DNA from: Vicinamibacterales bacterium
Lineage (GTDB): Bacteria; Acidobacteriota; Vicinamibacteria; Vicinamibacterales; UBA2999
NCBI GenBank assembly: GCA_041659285.1
Contig: JBAZYO010000018.1
Coordinates: 19,859-83,858 of the forward strand
Direction: 5' to 3'
DNA: 64,000 bases
The position numbers and the translations under genes are program-made. Below the pieces are notes generated by a model, which saw only the letters and a list, made by a program, of their open reading frames with translations, was not told the origin of the DNA and searched no databases. Below, piece after piece: positions 1-9,367 of the stretch (position 1 is the first letter of the stretch; every line of letters begins with the position of its first letter).

Positions 1-2592
1 AACGGCGAGATTCACATCGGCACGGCGCTCAACAAGATTCTCAAGGACCTGGTCGTCAAGTCGCACAACATGCTCGGCTTCGACGCGCCCTACCTGCCGG
101 GCTGGGACTGCCATGGCCTGCCGATCGAACTGAAGGTGGACCGGGAGCTCGGGCCGAAGAAGAAGCAGATGAGCACGGCCGACTTCCGCCGCGCCTGCCG
201 GGCCTACGCCGAGAAGTACCTCGACATCCAGCGGACCGGCTTCAAGCGCCTCGGCGTCATCGGCCTGTGGAACGACCCCTACAAGACGATGACGTTCACC
301 TACCAGGCGTCGATCGTCCGCGCGCTCGGCAAGTTCGTCGAGCAGGACATGGTCTACAAGGGCAAGAAGCCCGTGCACTGGTGCACGCACTGCCGCACCG
401 CGCTGGCCGAGGCCGAGGTCGAGTACGAGCCGCACACCTCGCCGTCGATCTACGTCGAGTTCCCGCTCAGTGACGACAGCCACGCCGAGCTGGCCCGGCG
501 CGTGCCGGCGCTCGCCGGCCGCAAGGTGTCGGTGCTGATCTGGACGACCACGCCGTGGACGATCCCGTCGAACCTGGGCATCGCGTTCCACCCGGACTTC
601 CAGTACGGCGCCTACGACGTGGACGGCAAGGCCGTGATCATCGCCAAGGACCTCGCCGAAGCCGTGGGCAAGAAGACCGGCAAGGCCTTTGACACTCTGC
701 TGGCCTCGTTCGAAGGCAAGGCCATGGAACGGCTGGTGTTCCGTCATCCGCTGTACGCGCGCGACTCGCTGGGCGTGCTCGGCGACTACGTCACGCTCGA
801 AGCCGGCACCGGCGCGGTGCACACCGCGCCCGGCCACGGCGCCGACGACTATCACAGCGGGGTCAAGTACGGCCTCGAGATCTACGCGCCGCTCGACCCC
901 GGCGGGCACTACAACGAGTCGGTCGAGTTGTTTGCCGGACTCAAGGTGTGGGACGCCAACCCCAAGGTGGAGGCCGCGCTCAAGGAGCGGGGCTTGCTGT
1001 GGTCGCGTGAGGACTTCGAGCATTCCTACCCGCACTGCTGGCGGTGCCACAGCCCGGTGATCTTCCTCGCCACCGCGCAGTGGTTCATCGCCATGGACGC
1101 CCAGCACCTGCGCGAGCGCGCGCTCAAGGCGATCAACGACACCCGCTGGATCCCGTCGTGGGGCCAGGCCCGCATCGAGGGCATGATCGCCAACCGGCCC
1201 GACTGGTGCATCTCGCGCCAGCGCGTGTGGGGCGTGCCGATCCCGGCCATGGACTGCGTCAAGTGCGGCCACCCGGTGCTCACCAAGGCGCTCGTCGACA
1301 AGGCCGCGGCGGTGTTCGACGTCTACGGCGCCGACGCCTGGTACGAACGGCCGGTCGAGGAATTCGTGCCGGCCGGCATGGCCTGCACCGAGTGCGGCGG
1401 CACCGAGTTCGAGCGCGAGGGCAACATCCTCGACGTGTGGTTTGACTCGGGCTCGAGCCACGAGGCCGTGCTGCCCTTCCGCGCCGACCATCACTGGCCG
1501 GCCGACATCTACCTCGAAGGCAGCGACCAGCACCGCGGCTGGTTCCACAGCTCGCTGCTGGTCGGCATCGGCACGCGCGGGCGGGCGCCCTTCAACCAGG
1601 TGCTCACGCACGGCTTCGTCATGGACGAGCAGGGCCGCAAGATGTCCAAGTCGATCGGCAACACCGTGTCGCCGCAGGACATCATCAAGCAGGGCGGCTC
1701 CGAGATCCTGCGGCTGTGGGTGTCGATGGTGGACTACCGCGAAGACATCCGCATCGGCAAGGAGATCCTCGCCCGCACGGTCGAGGCGTATCGCAAGATC
1801 CGCAACGTCATCCGCGTGCTGGTGGCGAACCTCTACGACTTCGATCCCAAAGACGACGTCTTGCCGAAGGCGCGCATGCAGGAGATCGACCGCTGGGCGC
1901 TGGCGAAGTACGCCGACGCCGCCGAGCGGATCGTCAAGGCCTACGAGGATTACGACTACCCCGGCATCTTCCAGGCCGCCAACCACCTGATCACCGTGGA
2001 CCTGAGCGCGTTCTACATCGACGTGACCAAGGACCGGATGTACACCTTCGGCGCCAGGTCGGAAGCCCGTCGCTCGGGCCAGACCGCGATGTTCATCATC
2101 GTTGACGGCCTCGCCCGCCTGCTCGCGCCCATCCTCTCGGTGACGATGGACGAGTTGTGGCGGATGCTGCCGGGCGATCGTGAAGCCTCGGTGCACATGG
2201 CGCTGTTCCCCACCGGCCTCGAGCAGTGGAAGGACGAGACGTTGATCGAACGTTTCCATGCCTTGGCGGCGTATCGGGACACGGTGAATCTCCAACTGGA
2301 AGCCAAGCGGAAGGACAAGACGATAACCGCCAACCTGTCTGCGAAAGTCCGGGTAACCGCGGACGGGGAAAACGCCAAGTGGCTCGCGGACTCTGCGGAC
2401 TTCCTGCCGACCCTTTTTGGCGTGTCCGAAGTGGAACTTGACTCTGGACCTTTTGCTGTCTCTGTCGAGCTCGCCACCGGCATCAAGTGCGAGCGCTGCT
2501 GGCGTTACGTTCCCGACGTGAGCCAGCAACCCGATCGCGCCGGCCTGTGCCCGCGCTGCGTCGAAGCCCTGGCCGAGCCGGTGAGTCTCTAA
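1..2592 (+). CDS. ileS: Isoleucyl-tRNA synthetase, 5' end outside window
   Basis: Charges tRNA-Ile with isoleucine and edits misactivated valine in the cytoplasm. The reading frame is open from base 1, so the gene starts upstream and roughly the first 60 residues are missing. The class I HIGH signature is visible as HIGT at visible residues 5-8. The KMSKS loop is exact at residues 547-551, preceded by GRK and followed by IGN. The editing domain (WTTTPWTIPSN) lies near 155-165. The C-terminus carries a zinc knuckle, CERC at 830-833 and CPRC at 850-853, typical of bacterial IleS. The gene is followed after 64 bases by lspA, a very common bacterial neighbour. Identification is secure. Confidence 0.98.
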   Translation, partial: NGEIHIGTALNKILKDLVVKSHNMLGFDAPYLPGWDCHGLPIELKVDRELGPKKKQMSTADFRRACRAYAEKYLDIQRTGFKRLGVIGLWNDPYKTMTFTYQASIVRALGKFVEQDMVYKGKKPVHWCTHCRTALAEAEVEYEPHTSPSIYVEFPLSDDSHAELARRVPALAGRKVSVLIWTTTPWTIPSNLGIAFHPDFQYGAYDVDGKAVIIAKDLAEAVGKKTGKAFDTLLASFEGKAMERLVFRHPLYARDSLGVLGDYVTLEAGTGAVHTAPGHGADDYHSGVKYGLEIYAPLDPGGHYNESVELFAGLKVWDANPKVEAALKERGLLWSREDFEHSYPHCWRCHSPVIFLATAQWFIAMDAQHLRERALKAINDTRWIPSWGQARIEGMIANRPDWCISRQRVWGVPIPAMDCVKCGHPVLTKALVDKAAAVFDVYGADAWYERPVEEFVPAGMACTECGGTEFEREGNILDVWFDSGSSHEAVLPFRADHHWPADIYLEGSDQHRGWFHSSLLVGIGTRGRAPFNQVLTHGFVMDEQGRKMSKSIGNTVSPQDIIKQGGSEILRLWVSMVDYREDIRIGKEILARTVEAYRKIRNVIRVLVANLYDFDPKDDVLPKARMQEIDRWALAKYADAAERIVKAYEDYDYPGIFQAANHLITVDLSAFYIDVTKDRMYTFGARSEARRSGQTAMFIIVDGLARLLAPILSVTMDELWRMLPGDREASVHMALFPTGLEQWKDETLIERFHALAAYRDTVNLQLEAKRKDKTITANLSAKVRVTADGENAKWLADSADFLPTLFGVSEVELDSGPFAVSVELATGIKCERCWRYVPDVSQQPDRAGLCPRCVEALAEPVSL

Positions 2593-2656
2593 TGAACTGC
2601 TTCGAACACCAAGATGGCCGCTCCGTTGTCGCGGCCCGATTTCAGGCCGTGACCTT

Positions 2657-3160
2657 TTGGTAGGCGTGCTGGCTTCACGTCGCCTCGAACTCTACGTCGC
2701 GGTGACCGTGGTGATCCTCGATCAGATCACCAAGGCCCTGGTCCGGCCGGCGCTCGCGCTCCACGAGAGCATGGTCGTCATCCCCGGCTACGTGGACCTG
2801 ACCCGCGTGCACAACACCGGCGCGGCGTTCGGCATGCTCAACTCGGTGGATTTTCCGCTGAAGACGGTGGTGCTGTCGCTGGTCGCCCTCATCGCCCTGG
2901 GCGGCGTCGCATGGTACGCTGCTACCGTGCCGCTGGCCGATCGGCTGGCCCGCATCGGCATTGCCGGCGTGCTCGGCGGCGCCGTCGGCAACCTGATCGA
3001 CCGGGCGACGGCCGGCTACGTGCTGGATTTCGTGGACGCCTATTGGAACGGGTGGCACTTCTGGGCCTTCAACGTGGCCGATGCCGCCATCACGGTGGGC
3101 GTGATCTTCATGATTCTCGATATTCTTGGGCTGGGACGCCGTGCATCCAATTCTGTTTAA
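2657..3160 (+). CDS. lspA: Lipoprotein signal peptidase II (LspA)
   Basis: Aspartic protease of the inner membrane that removes the signal peptide from lipid-modified prolipoproteins. The protein has 167 residues and about four hydrophobic segments, the usual size. The conserved NTGAAFGM block is at residues 53-60. The two catalytic aspartates are D115 in GNLIDR and D142 in FNVADA. The start used is TTG at 2657; a GTG at 2666 is an alternative. Its 3' end overlaps lgt, which performs the preceding step of lipoprotein maturation, so the two are probably translationally coupled. The window contains several lipobox proteins that would be its substrates. Confidence 0.95.
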   Translation: MVGVLASRRLELYVAVTVVILDQITKALVRPALALHESMVVIPGYVDLTRVHNTGAAFGMLNSVDFPLKTVVLSLVALIALGGVAWYAATVPLADRLARIGIAGVLGGAVGNLIDRATAGYVLDFVDAYWNGWHFWAFNVADAAITVGVIFMILDILGLGRRASNSV

Positions 3161-3971
3161 CGCTGGGCCGATCACCATTTACTCCTACGGCGTGCTGCTG
3201 GCCGCCGCGTATCTCGCCGGCCTCTGGCTGGCGGTGAAGCGCGCGCGCGCCGCCGGCATCGACGGCAACCGGATCATGGACCTGCTGATCTGGGTGATCA
3301 TCGCCGCCCTGGTCGGCGCCAAGGCGCTGCTGTTCATCGTTGACTACCAGCACTTCACCAGCAGCTGGGAGGAGTTCACCACGCTGTTGCGATCGGGCGG
3401 CGTCTTCTACGGCGGCCTGATCGCCGCCATCGTCGTCTGCATCTACCAGTTGCGGAAGCACCGGCTGGCGCTGTGGCCGTCGGCCGACCTGTTCGCGCCC
3501 GGCATCGCCCTCGGCTACATGGTGGGCCGCCTCGGCTGCCTGATGGCCGGCTGCTGCTACGGCAAGCCGACCGAGGTGGCGTGGGCCATCACCTTCACCG
3601 ACCCCGCCGCCAACTTCAACGTCGGCACGCCGCTCAACGTGGCGCTGCACCCGACGCAGCTCTACGAGTCGGCCGCCGGCCTGGTCATTCTGGTCGCGCT
3701 GCTCGCGCTCGAGAAGCGCCCGGGCTCGTTCGCCGGCCGTACGTTCTGGAGCTTCGCCTTCCTCTACTCGGTGCTCCGCTTCATCATCGAGTTCTTCCGC
3801 GGCGACGATCGCGGGCTGGTGTTCGACATGCTGTCGACGTCGCAGTTCATCTCGGTCGTGCTGGCCCCGCTGAGCCTGGTCATGCTGTGGTACCTGAGCC
3901 GCGCCAATCGTCCGGCCGCACCTGAAACAGCGGATGCCACGCGCGGTCCCCGGAAACCCCGGTTTGCATGA
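3141..3971 (+). CDS. lgt: Prolipoprotein diacylglyceryl transferase (Lgt)
   Basis: Transfers a diacylglyceryl group from phosphatidylglycerol to the lipobox cysteine of prolipoproteins in the inner membrane. The protein is 276 residues and multi-spanning. The N-terminus MHPILFNAGPITIYSYG matches the family start, so I chose GTG 3141 over the in-frame TTG at 3126. The conserved block RLGCLMAGCCYGKPT lies mid-protein, and a family-like HPTQLYES segment follows. It overlaps lspA by 20 bases, and its stop overlaps the next gene by 4 (ATGA). A short proline/alanine-rich tail follows the last membrane segment. Confidence 0.95.
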   Translation: MHPILFNAGPITIYSYGVLLAAAYLAGLWLAVKRARAAGIDGNRIMDLLIWVIIAALVGAKALLFIVDYQHFTSSWEEFTTLLRSGGVFYGGLIAAIVVCIYQLRKHRLALWPSADLFAPGIALGYMVGRLGCLMAGCCYGKPTEVAWAITFTDPAANFNVGTPLNVALHPTQLYESAAGLVILVALLALEKRPGSFAGRTFWSFAFLYSVLRFIIEFFRGDDRGLVFDMLSTSQFISVVLAPLSLVMLWYLSRANRPAAPETADATRGPRKPRFA

Positions 3972-5089
3972 GCCAGGGTAAGGGACCAGGAACGAAGGTC
4001 CGGCGCAAGCGCGGTGACGCGGCGGCGCCGGCGCCACCACCGCCCGCCGTGACGCGGCCCGCGCTGCCGTCCGTGCAGTTCACCGCTGACGCCGACAACC
4101 AGGGCGACCGGCTCGACCGGTTCCTGGCCGGCGAGATCGCGGATTACTCGCGATCGCAAATCCAGCGGCTGATCGAACAGGGCCACGTCACCCACTCGCG
4201 TTACCAGCAGGCCAAGGCCAACTCCGACATCCGCGAAGGCGACGTGATCTCGGTGGCATTGCCTGCGCCGACGGCCACCGCGGCGCAAGCCGAGAACCTC
4301 CCCCTCGAGATCCTCTTCGACGACGCCGACATCGTCGTGGTGAACAAGCCGGCCGGCATGGTCGTGCATCCGGCGGCGGGCAATCCGTCGGGCACGCTGG
4401 TCAATGCCCTGCTCCACCACGTCAAGGACCTGAGCGGCATCGGCGGAGAGATCCGGCCGGGCATCGTGCATCGGCTCGACAAGGGCACCTCGGGCGTGAT
4501 GGTGGTGGCGAAGAATGACGACGCGCACCGGGAGCTGACGCGGCAGTTCCACGACCGCGAGGTCGAGAAGGAATACGTGGCGCTGGCCTGGGGGCTGGTG
4601 CAGCAGCGCAAGCGCATCAACGCCAGGATTGGCCGCGACCCCAAGAACCGCGTGAAGATGTCGACGCGCGCCAGCCGCTCGCGGGACGCCATCACGCGCG
4701 TGACCTGGTCGCGCGACCTGCAGGGCGTGACGCTGCTGCGCGTGGCGATTGCGACGGGACGCACGCACCAGATTCGCGTCCACCTGAGCGCGATCGGCCA
4801 TCCCATTGTCGGCGACTCGCTCTACGGCGGCGTCCACCGGCGCGTGCCGCATCCGCTCAAGGCGGTGACGAGGCTGACCCGCCCGTTCCTGCACGCCGAG
4901 CGGCTGGTCATCACGCATCCGCGGACCGGGGAGCGCATGGAATTCACGGCGCCGATTCCCGCCGACCTCGAAGCGATTGCCTACGAGCTGGCGCCACCGG
5001 AGATCCGCGAGACCGTGTTCGCGCGGGTGTCGATCGCCGAAGAAACCCACCACGACGAAGACGGCGAAGACGACGAAGACGACAAGTAG
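3968..5089 (+). CDS. rluD: RluA/RluD-family 23S rRNA pseudouridine synthase
   Basis: Isomerises specific uridines of large-subunit rRNA to pseudouridine. The 373-residue protein starts with a basic, proline-rich extension of about 40 residues. An S4 RNA-binding domain follows (GDRLDRFLAGEIADYSRSQI), then the catalytic domain. The signature HRLDKGTSG contains catalytic aspartate D171, and the RTHQIRVHLS block is also present. The C-terminus is an unusual acidic tail of alternating Asp and Glu. The start overlaps the lgt stop (ATGA). RluD is the likeliest subtype because of the S4 domain; RluC-like specificity cannot be excluded. Confidence 0.88.
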   Translation: MSQGKGPGTKVRRKRGDAAAPAPPPPAVTRPALPSVQFTADADNQGDRLDRFLAGEIADYSRSQIQRLIEQGHVTHSRYQQAKANSDIREGDVISVALPAPTATAAQAENLPLEILFDDADIVVVNKPAGMVVHPAAGNPSGTLVNALLHHVKDLSGIGGEIRPGIVHRLDKGTSGVMVVAKNDDAHRELTRQFHDREVEKEYVALAWGLVQQRKRINARIGRDPKNRVKMSTRASRSRDAITRVTWSRDLQGVTLLRVAIATGRTHQIRVHLSAIGHPIVGDSLYGGVHRRVPHPLKAVTRLTRPFLHAERLVITHPRTGERMEFTAPIPADLEAIAYELAPPEIRETVFARVSIAEETHHDEDGEDDEDDK

Positions 5090-5123
5090 ACGACGGCGGG
5101 CGGGGCTGTGCCACACTGGGCCC

Positions 5124-6905
5124 ATGCTCAAGCTGGCGACGGCCGTCATCCTGTTCGCAACGCTGTGCGCGCCGGTCTACGCGCAGGGGCCCGCCAAGAA
5201 ACGGCCGCTCGGCCCCACCGTCAACACCACGACCCATCGCGAATTGCTGCCGGTGATCAGCCCCGACGGGCAGACGCTGTGGTTCATCCGCGAAGGTGTG
5301 GACACCGCGATGGGCGATCGCGTCACCAGCGAACTCGAAGCCAACCTCAAGACGCTCGAGGCGCAGCTGGAAAAGCTGCCGCCCGAACAGCGGAAGATGC
5401 TGGAGGACGTGATCAGGCAGAACCGCGCCGCCGCGCCGAAACTCGCCACGGCCGGGCCGGTCAAGCAGACGGTGTTCAAGTCCACGCGCCAGCCGGATGG
5501 ATCCTGGGGACCGGCGCAGCGGCAAGCCGCGCCCCTCAACAACGAGGTGTCGAACTCCGGCGTGGTGACCGCGCTGCCGGACGGCAACACGCTGCTGGTC
5601 GGCACCTGGAAGGCCGGCGATCCGTTCGGCGACTTCGCGAAGCAGATCGATCCGAACGTGAACCTGCTGGACGTGCTCAAGGCGGCGGCACCGGGTTCGA
5701 AAGCGGCGCCGCCCCCGCTGGTCGCCCCGGATCCGGCGCGCGACGACCAGAACAAGGTCATCGGCTTCAGCCGGCGCCGCGGCGCGGCGTGGAGCGATCC
5801 GCAGCTCCTGAAGGTGATCGGCTACGCGCACCAGGCCGGTGTCCGCAGCGACTACTTCCTCGCGCCCAACGGCCGCGCGCTGATCCTCTCGCTCGTCAAC
5901 AGCGAGAGCCAGAACCGCAGCCGCGACCTGTTCATCTCATTGATCCAGGCCGACGGTCGCTGGTCGAAGCCGGCCAACGTCGCCACCCTCAATTCGCCGC
6001 AGGAGGAGATTTCGCCCTGGCTCGCGCCCGACAACCAGACGCTGTATTTCTCCTCCGGCCGCGCCGGCGGGCTCGGCGAGAACGACATCTGGATGTCGCG
6101 GCGGCTCGATGACAGCTGGCTCAAGTGGTCGCCGCCGCAGAACCTCGGCGCCGACATCAACACCAAACAGGCGGACATGAACCTGGCCGTGGACGCCACC
6201 GGCCGGATGGCATTCATGTCGCTGGGCGAGCGCGGCAAGGAGGATCTCTACGAGTTCGAGTTGCCGGCGGCCATGCGGCCGCTGCCGGTGGCCTTCGTCT
6301 ACGGAACGGCCACCGACCCGGCCGGCAAGCCGGTGCCGGCGGGCATCCTGTATGAGTTCCTGAAGAACACCCAGCTGGCGGGCCAGGCCGGCGCCAACCC
6401 GCAGGACGGCAAGTATCAGATCGCGTTGCCGATTGGCGAAGACTACGGCTTTCGCGCCTCGGCGTCCGGCTACATCGCGATCAGCGATCGCATCGACCTC
6501 AGGCAGGCGAAAGACCAACAGCGCTACGAGCGCAACCTGGTCCTCATCCCCATCGCCACGGACGTGCCGATCCGCCTGAACAACATCTTCTTCGACACCG
6601 CCAAGACCGAGTTGCTGCCGGAGTCGCGCGCTGAACTCGACCGCCTCGCCACGCTGCTCCGCGACATGCCGGCGATGCGGATCGAAATTCGCGGGCACAC
6701 CGACACGGTGGATGACGACGCGTTCAACTTGAAGCTGTCGGAGGGCCGCGCCGCCGCGGTGGTGGCCTTCCTGGCCAAGGCCGGCATCGCCGGCGCCCGG
6801 CTGCGGTCGCGAGGGTTTGGCGAGTCGCAACCGATTGCGCCGAACGACACCGAGAAGAACCGCTTGCTGAACCGCCGCGTCGAGTTCGTGATCCTGTCGC
6901 GGTAG
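5124..6905 (+). CDS. Secreted PD40 beta-propeller/OmpA-domain protein
   Basis: Probable periplasmic or outer-membrane-associated protein that binds peptidoglycan. It has a signal peptide ending at CAPVYAQ (residues 1-21). A long TolB-like region carries PD40-type strands such as SPDGQTLWF and LAPDNQTLYFSSGRAGGLGENDIW. A short carboxypeptidase-like beta domain sits near 400-470. The C-terminal OmpA domain (about 490-593) includes NNIFFDTAKTELLPES and RGHTD. It therefore resembles the TPR/PD40/OmpA proteins common in Bacteroidota and Acidobacteriota. ATG 5124 is chosen because it begins the signal peptide. No ribosome binding site is obvious, and a CACACT hexamer lies 7 nt upstream. It converges on the next gene with 3 bases between the stops. 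Confidence 0.85.
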   Translation: MLKLATAVILFATLCAPVYAQGPAKKRPLGPTVNTTTHRELLPVISPDGQTLWFIREGVDTAMGDRVTSELEANLKTLEAQLEKLPPEQRKMLEDVIRQNRAAAPKLATAGPVKQTVFKSTRQPDGSWGPAQRQAAPLNNEVSNSGVVTALPDGNTLLVGTWKAGDPFGDFAKQIDPNVNLLDVLKAAAPGSKAAPPPLVAPDPARDDQNKVIGFSRRRGAAWSDPQLLKVIGYAHQAGVRSDYFLAPNGRALILSLVNSESQNRSRDLFISLIQADGRWSKPANVATLNSPQEEISPWLAPDNQTLYFSSGRAGGLGENDIWMSRRLDDSWLKWSPPQNLGADINTKQADMNLAVDATGRMAFMSLGERGKEDLYEFELPAAMRPLPVAFVYGTATDPAGKPVPAGILYEFLKNTQLAGQAGANPQDGKYQIALPIGEDYGFRASASGYIAISDRIDLRQAKDQQRYERNLVLIPIATDVPIRLNNIFFDTAKTELLPESRAELDRLATLLRDMPAMRIEIRGHTDTVDDDAFNLKLSEGRAAAVVAFLAKAGIAGARLRSRGFGESQPIAPNDTEKNRLLNRRVEFVILSR

Positions 6906-6908
6906 GGA

Positions 6909-7913
6909 TCAGCGGCGGTAGCGGTCTTCAAGGAAGCCGTAGAACATGAAGCCGTAGCGCACCGACCAGTCGGGGTTGTCGAAGAAGCGCGCTTCGCAGG
7001 CGCCGATGCTGGCCAGGTCTTCGCGCACGTAGCCGAGCAGCTCGCGGTACTTGGCGTCGTACGAGCCGCCCAGTTGATCGACCGCGCGCTCGATCTTGCG
7101 GCGCTCCTGCTGCCACGCCAGCCCGGAGATGGCGTGCACGCTGCTGACGTTGTCGCCGAACGACTTGGCACGCTCCGAATATTCCTTGTTCCAGTTGTAG
7201 ATGCAGCGCAGCTTCTCGAGGTTGCCGCGGGTGCGGTCGAGGCGGCCGTAGGCCTGCGAATAGCACGACGCGCACTCCGCCGACCCCGCGCACATCGACG
7301 GCACGATCGGCATCGCCGCCGGCGAGGTGTTCGACAGGCAGGTGTGATCGCTCGGGTGCAGGATCTGCCAGGCCTCCAGCGCGGTGGTCGCCGCGGCCAG
7401 ACCGCGATCGAGCGCGCCCTGGAACATCTGCCGGCTGCGCTCCATCGAGTTACGCAGCGCCTCGGACGTGCGCCGGTCGAGGTCGGCGGCGCGCCGGAAG
7501 TTCTCCTCGGCCTGCCGCTGGACCTCCGCCGATCGGCGCTGCATCTCCCGCGCCTGCTCGGGTGTCGGGATGTCCCGGCCGGGCTCGAGTTGCTGGACGT
7601 TGTCGTTGCGGCGGAACGGATCGATCTCCCGGTTGCGCTGGTCCTGGCGCATGATCTCGAGATCGCGCGGCGTGATTTCCCGCATCTCGCCGGCGCGGTT
7701 GCCGCGCTGCTGGTCGATCATCCGGTTCAAGTCGCTCTGGTCGATGCGCCGCATCTCGCCGACGTTGCGGCCCGAGGCGCCAAAGCCCGCCGCGCGGGCC
7801 GGCACCTGGCGCATGGCGGGCTCGGTCCGCGCCGTGGCGGGATCGGTGGGCTGGCCCAGTGCCGCCGCCGGCAATGCCACCAGGACGAGCAGAACGAAAA
7901 TCGCGCGGCGCAT
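6909..7913 (-). CDS. Secreted coiled-coil protein with cysteine-rich C-terminal half
   Basis: Family not recognised. The 334-residue protein starts with a clear signal peptide (MRRAIFVLLVLVALPAAALG). A low-complexity Arg/Asp/Gln-rich region follows, then a strongly helical, probably coiled-coil stretch (about 115-175, rich in EAR, EMQRR and RQAEENFRRAA). The C-terminal half contains spaced cysteines (CLSNT, MCAGSAECASCYSQ, LRCIYNW, IGACEARFF), suggesting disulfides in the periplasm. The ATG at 7913 overlaps by one base the TAA stop of the upstream gene (TAATG), so the two are translationally coupled. No enzymatic motif is visible. Confidence 0.6.
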   Translation of the reverse strand: MRRAIFVLLVLVALPAAALGQPTDPATARTEPAMRQVPARAAGFGASGRNVGEMRRIDQSDLNRMIDQQRGNRAGEMREITPRDLEIMRQDQRNREIDPFRRNDNVQQLEPGRDIPTPEQAREMQRRSAEVQRQAEENFRRAADLDRRTSEALRNSMERSRQMFQGALDRGLAAATTALEAWQILHPSDHTCLSNTSPAAMPIVPSMCAGSAECASCYSQAYGRLDRTRGNLEKLRCIYNWNKEYSERAKSFGDNVSSVHAISGLAWQQERRKIERAVDQLGGSYDAKYRELLGYVREDLASIGACEARFFDNPDWSVRYGFMFYGFLEDRYRR

Positions 7914-8569
7914 TACTGTCCTCCCTGCTTTCGGCGCAGCATCCCGACGCCGACGAACACCAAGCCGAGAGCGGCCACCGCGCCCACGGCGAGGCCTGCC
8001 CAGGCGAACACACTCACGCCGGCCGGCGGCGCGGCGGCGGGCGCGGCATCGGTGGCGGCCGCGGTCGTCTTCAACCTGGCCAGCGTCGCGGCGTCGTAGT
8101 TCGCCACCGGCGCGAGAAACGACTGCGTTTCGGGCGGCGTGATGTCGCCCGCCCAAACCGCCAGCATGAAGGGCACTGCCGCGCCGCCGGGGGCGCTGAC
8201 GCCGATGCCGAAGTCGCCGTGCGTGCGGAGCTGGATGGTGGCGGTGCCGTCGCTGCCGGTAGTGGCGTGCTGCTCGGGCTCGTCGAAGTTGTCCTTCACG
8301 ATCACGACGTTCACCGGCTTCGCGATGTCGCCCGACGACACCACGACGGTGACCGGCTGCGCCACGTCAAGGCCCTCGACCGCGAAGCGCGCGAGCGCCG
8401 CCGCCGTGACACCCTGAGCCACGGCAATCCTGCCGGGCCCGAGGTCTTCACCAGATTCGAGAACAAGCTTGAGTGGCGGTGGAGGCGCGGGCTGCTGAGC
8501 GGACCCTGCGCTGGCGCCGGCAACCGCCAGCATCATCACCAGCAAGGCTGGACATCGACGGTGCGGCAT
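7913..8569 (-). CDS. Secreted beta-sandwich-like protein with C-terminal membrane anchor
   Basis: Family not recognised. The 218-residue protein has a signal peptide (MPHRRCPALLVMMLAVAGASAGSAQ). A predicted beta-rich body follows, with VVVSSGDIAKPVNVVIV and a GSDGTATIQL turn reminiscent of Ig-like domains. An Ala/Pro linker then precedes one hydrophobic helix (FAWAGLAVGAVAALGLVFVGVGML) and a basic tail RRKQGGQ. That arrangement puts the body outside the cytoplasm with the C-terminus anchored in the membrane. ATG 8569 is chosen to start the signal peptide; the frame stays open further upstream but without protein-like sequence. It is coupled through TAATG to the coiled-coil partner at 6909-7913. 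Confidence 0.55.
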   Translation of the reverse strand: MPHRRCPALLVMMLAVAGASAGSAQQPAPPPPLKLVLESGEDLGPGRIAVAQGVTAAALARFAVEGLDVAQPVTVVVSSGDIAKPVNVVIVKDNFDEPEQHATTGSDGTATIQLRTHGDFGIGVSAPGGAAVPFMLAVWAGDITPPETQSFLAPVANYDAATLARLKTTAAATDAAPAAAPPAGVSVFAWAGLAVGAVAALGLVFVGVGMLRRKQGGQ

Positions 8570-8636
8570 GCCGATCAGCCTAACATAGCGGTCACGCCGC
8601 GCGCCCCGACCTTCGGAGTGTAGTAACGTGCCGCCC

Positions 8637-9359
8637 ATGAATCGACGCGCCTTCATTTCGTTGAGTGCCGCCGGCGCCGTGGGCCTGCTGCACGGCTCGC
8701 CGCTCGCCGCGCAGGAGCCGGCACCCGCGGCGGTCCCCTACGGCCAGAGCCGCCTCGGGATCTCGGACGACGACCGCGACGGCACGCTCTACGTGCCCAA
8801 GAGCTACCAGCCCGGCGTGCCGATGCCGCTGATGATGATGCTGCACGGCTTTGCCGGCACCGGCGAGGGCGTGCGCGGCATGTTCCCGCTGGCCGAGGAG
8901 TTCGGCGTGATCATGATCGCCCCTGAATCGCGCGGGCTCACCTGGGGCCGGTCCATTCCCGGGTTCGACGACGATGTCCGCTACCTCGGGCCGGCGTATC
9001 GCCACGTCGCCGGCCTCGTCGACATCGACACCACGCGCGTCGCGCTCGGCGGCGTCTCCGACGGCGCCGGTTACGCGCTCTCCATGGGCCTCGCCTACGG
9101 CAACAGCTTCAATCACCTGATCATCTTGATGGGCGGCCAGATGGTCCCCTACCGCAATCAAGGCAAGCCGAAGATCTTCATGGCGCACGGCGTCAACGAC
9201 ACCCAGATGCCGATCGACAAGACGGCCCGGGTCTACGTCCCGAAGCTGAAGGCCGACGGCTACGACGTCACGTATCACGAGTACGACGGCGGCCATCGCG
9301 TGCCGCCGGACGAGATCCGGGCGGCCTTCAAGTGGTTGGTCGAATCCAAGCCGCAGTGA
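8637..9359 (+). CDS. Exported alpha/beta hydrolase (esterase/phospholipase-like)
   Basis: Probable periplasmic serine esterase of the alpha/beta-hydrolase fold, closest in style to dienelactone-hydrolase, feruloyl-esterase or PHB-depolymerase-like proteins. The 240-residue protein begins MNRRAFISLSAAGAVG, a signal peptide with a twin-arginine-like RRAFI core. The oxyanion strand is MMMLHGFAG. The nucleophile is S141 in GGVSDGAG. The acid is D188 in HGVNDTQ, followed by the histidine H220 in DGGHRVPP. The substrate cannot be told from sequence. ATG 8637 is preferred to the GTG at 8628 because it begins the signal peptide. The Nudix gene follows after 8 bases. Confidence 0.75.
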   Translation: MNRRAFISLSAAGAVGLLHGSPLAAQEPAPAAVPYGQSRLGISDDDRDGTLYVPKSYQPGVPMPLMMMLHGFAGTGEGVRGMFPLAEEFGVIMIAPESRGLTWGRSIPGFDDDVRYLGPAYRHVAGLVDIDTTRVALGGVSDGAGYALSMGLAYGNSFNHLIILMGGQMVPYRNQGKPKIFMAHGVNDTQMPIDKTARVYVPKLKADGYDVTYHEYDGGHRVPPDEIRAAFKWLVESKPQ

Positions 9360-9367
9360 GCGAACGC

